Source: an uncultured Pseudoteredinibacter sp. (GTDB lineage Bacteria > Pseudomonadota > Gammaproteobacteria > Pseudomonadales > Cellvibrionaceae). From it: DNA of 64,000 nucleotides. The notes under the pieces are model-generated. The model saw nothing but the letters and a program-made list of their open reading frames with translations, made no database searches and was not told the DNA's origin. Below, in pieces: positions 62,901-64,000 of this stretch. The stretch covers positions 558,001 to 622,000 of the forward strand of contig NZ_CANMSS010000002.1 of assembly GCF_947500695.1 (NCBI RefSeq), written 5' to 3'. The position numbers were made by a program, and so were the translations under genes. Each line of letters starts with the position of its first letter. Position 1 is the stretch's first letter.

Positions 62901-64000
62901 ACTAAAATCCTTGGGGTGCCAAGAGAGCGATATGGTTTTTACCTAGATGTATTGAACTCACTTAAGCATGACGAAAAGCACTGGAGCGGAGAAGAATTAA
63001 TTACTACGCCTAAAGGCGATAAGTACCATGTATTAATAAGTATTAGTAAGAGCAGCTCGCAAACAGGGTCTATGCATTATATTTTTGTAATGACGGATGT
63101 GAGCTCTTTGAAGGATGCGGAAAATAAGCTTCGCACAATGGCAAACTATGACGATTTAACGGCCCTGCCCAATAGAAGCTTGTTACTGGATCGTATTAAG
63201 CATGGAATTCAAAAGGCTTCTCGAAAAAAAGAAAGCATTGCCCTAATGTTTGTGGATCTCGATCGCTTTAAAAGCGTGAATGACTCACTGGGACACTACT
63301 ATGGCGATCTTCTATTAAAAGAGGTGGCAAAAAGACTGTCCTCAACGCTTAGAGAAGACGATACGGTGGCTCGCATTGGTGGTGATGAGTTCGTAGTTCT
63401 AGTCGAGCAGTTTAAATCCAATGGAAACTTGTCACACATAGCGCAAAAGATCATTAATGCCTTGGAGTTGCCGTTTAACATTCAAGATCACGTGGTAAGC
63501 ATTGGTGCCAGTATAGGTATATCGGTATATCCAAATGATTCATCTGATCAAGAAACACTGCTTAGGAACGCCGATGTGGCAATGTATAACGCCAAGCAAA
63601 ATGGGCGTAATGGATACCGTTTCTTTGAGCAACAAATGAATGAAGAAGCACAGTATCGCTTGTTCATAGAGCAAGGTTTGAAGTTTGCTCTTAAAAATGA
63701 TGAGTTTTATTGCCTATATCAGCCTTTGATTAGTGCCGAAACCTCAAATATTGTGGGTGTAGAAATGCTAATGCGTTGGAACAAGTCAGGCCAGGTCGTC
63801 TCGCCTTGTGAATTTATTCCGATCGCCGAAGAGCTGGGTTTAATTAAAGCCATGACCGATAAGGTGTTGGATAAGGCCCTGAAAAATTTAGTAGCCTGGA
63901 GATCGATTAAAAACAACTTTGCACTCGCGATTAATATATCAGCCCCACACTTTGCTGATTCATCTCTCGTGGATTATGTTTCAAGAAAGCTGAAGCAATA
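59910..64000 (+). CDS. Propeller sensor with PAS, GGDEF and EAL domains, C-terminus outside window
   Basis: At least 1363 residues, open to the right edge. The frame opens after a TGA at 59877. A TTG start at 59910 with CTAGG about ten bases upstream gives a clean signal peptide (LTSLLLLLICFSHLAIG). Domains: periplasmic two-component-propeller repeats (~30-690; GLNQSTVNTVIKDSKGYLWIG is split by the repeat), a Y_Y_Y domain, one membrane helix (~785-805), two PAS domains (~830-1065), GGDEF (GGDEF at 1157-1161 with an RxxD site before it), then EAL cut by the window. The EAL signature is EML at 1285, keeping the Glu. It should sense an extracellular ligand (often glycans in this family) and control c-di-GMP. 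Confidence 0.85.
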   Translation, partial: MLINPSRLTSLLLLLICFSHLAIGQGRQYLKRLSVSDGLNQSTVNTVIKDSKGYLWIGTGSGINIYDGNRVWSLPGIDGELERHEIYQIREDAQGKIWFTASGQGLYSYHPQSDSYQHILRNDPADEELPIYLSFAQESGEKIWLLSNKTIGSFTPETGKYERVVDLRPQLQGYDYIYTMKQYGNLLLIGTRVGLFSYQIDSKTLKQIPLPKQGSFNASEAHKVFDLEVLNESLYLGSNDGLFSIGWNELYSFVVGERDNVNVTLEKKSLAVWDLIADDDLLISTEQGLLRYNSDSKTLNVEIEYSKVFDDIGNNTVTTLFIDNDGIYWMGSQASGLFYANSLGRLVRSFGQGNGNQSLTDNVITGLVADENTLWASTTNGLNALDLETNKINHYLSKGESWESTKISEIIEMAQYKNLLFLSTYSGLKLFDKLTRKLTGFPFSKKVNDILSEDELYYITITGKNLWLVSEKEAFVLDLEKGSIETIHGLKDVLSLNSIWKILPDFDGDENKLLLSTNDELWSYDRREKELEVVKKFKDVPDNEEIYIDSYVLAQDGQLWIAYTGVGVVSMSMDSLEGQRLFNRENSGINNSVYGITTDKFANVWFSSNDGLYRIDAKSKDIKKFSMVDGLVGGEFNSGAFTKLNDGRLAYGGMRGLSIFDPLEIDLQSNVDTFNVRITSVSSMSSEIDFSPLNVGSATINLDYSDVGIKVDFSAFAFLHADSVKYRYELKGENGVNSEFSYDNSITFSRLAPGDYQLTVFAISPFNGNVVSSEPLRIYVKHAPWASPVAIALYWLVGGVLIVGVLLNRYQRRAELLKAHEHVKASESTLKLALAGSNSEVWDWTSRDNRVFQKRVSEDLKVVAENTSISMDEHISLIHQDDREKYVSAWSSFVNSSDDKGFSCTYRMHQKEGAWLWYRDLGKIVERDEAGHAIRVTGSYTNITQSIVDEERAKHYGDAFKQTKDWVFMLDSKFKKVTVNPSLKELFCFDKEEFDFDTKILGVPRERYGFYLDVLNSLKHDEKHWSGEELITTPKGDKYHVLISISKSSSQTGSMHYIFVMTDVSSLKDAENKLRTMANYDDLTALPNRSLLLDRIKHGIQKASRKKESIALMFVDLDRFKSVNDSLGHYYGDLLLKEVAKRLSSTLREDDTVARIGGDEFVVLVEQFKSNGNLSHIAQKIINALELPFNIQDHVVSIGASIGISVYPNDSSDQETLLRNADVAMYNAKQNGRNGYRFFEQQMNEEAQYRLFIEQGLKFALKNDEFYCLYQPLISAETSNIVGVEMLMRWNKSGQVVSPCEFIPIAEELGLIKAMTDKVLDKALKNLVAWRSIKNNFALAINISAPHFADSSLVDYVSRKLKQ

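Overview
The window looks like chromosomal DNA of a free-living, motile marine-type gammaproteobacterium. Evidence: an engB / cytochrome c4 / dsbA neighbourhood as in Pseudomonas relatives, a type II secretin, several chemoreceptors and c-di-GMP enzymes, many short-chain dehydrogenases and fatty-acid genes, and moderate GC. A Cellvibrionales/Spongiibacteraceae-like host is plausible but is inference only. No rRNA, tRNA, CRISPR, prophage or insertion sequence was recognised.

Layout. 1-6982: EngB (cut by the left edge), cytochrome c4, DsbA, a diguanylate cyclase, an SDR/alpha-beta-hydrolase fusion and another SDR. 7256-19290: one long plus-strand unit that starts with a lipidated secretin (GspD), a small lipoprotein and a periplasmic parvulin, and continues into an ABC-type glycan (O-antigen-like) export locus: Wzt with a C-terminal glycan-recognition domain, Wzm, a coiled-coil methyltransferase and three multidomain glycosyltransferases. 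A convergent membrane phosphoglycerol-transferase-like enzyme follows. 21263-24956: HxlR regulator, SDR, TesB thioesterase and acyl-CoA dehydrogenase.

24982-36364 is a light / singlet-oxygen response island. On the plus strand lie hemH, a YbgA-like gene and DNA photolyase. On the minus strand lie an ECF sigma factor, its ChrR-type zinc/cupin anti-sigma, a LitR/CarH-like MerR regulator that lacks the usual cobalamin-ligand signature, and a small unknown gene. A divergent plus-strand operon encodes a flavin amine-oxidase-like enzyme, DUF1365, a cyclopropane-synthase-like methyltransferase, an SDR and a DUF6482-like protein. A TGATCC-N16-CGTAT promoter, the type expected for RpoE/ChrR sigma factors, precedes the lipid operon. 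Degenerate copies with the same 16-bp spacing precede the sigma gene and a distant DUF6134 / lipocalin / acyltransferase operon (56515-58587), which suggests one regulon that remodels membrane lipids, possibly making furan fatty acids.

36441-50562: threonine dehydratase, Sir2 deacetylase, DUF6436, two chemoreceptors, a 54-residue membrane protein encoded on the minus strand, a methyltransferase, a molybdopterin oxidoreductase, two metallo-beta-lactamase-fold lipoproteins each preceded by a long hairpin at its translation start, and a DUF4124-trypsin protease. 50651-59548: an aromatic-hydroxylase cluster (flavin monooxygenase, DUF2783, VOC protein), GAPDH, an MFS pump, an enoyl-CoA hydratase, the DUF6134/lipocalin operon and a CxxS DsbA-like protein. 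59910 to the right edge: a very large propeller-PAS-GGDEF-EAL sensor, cut by the window inside its EAL domain.
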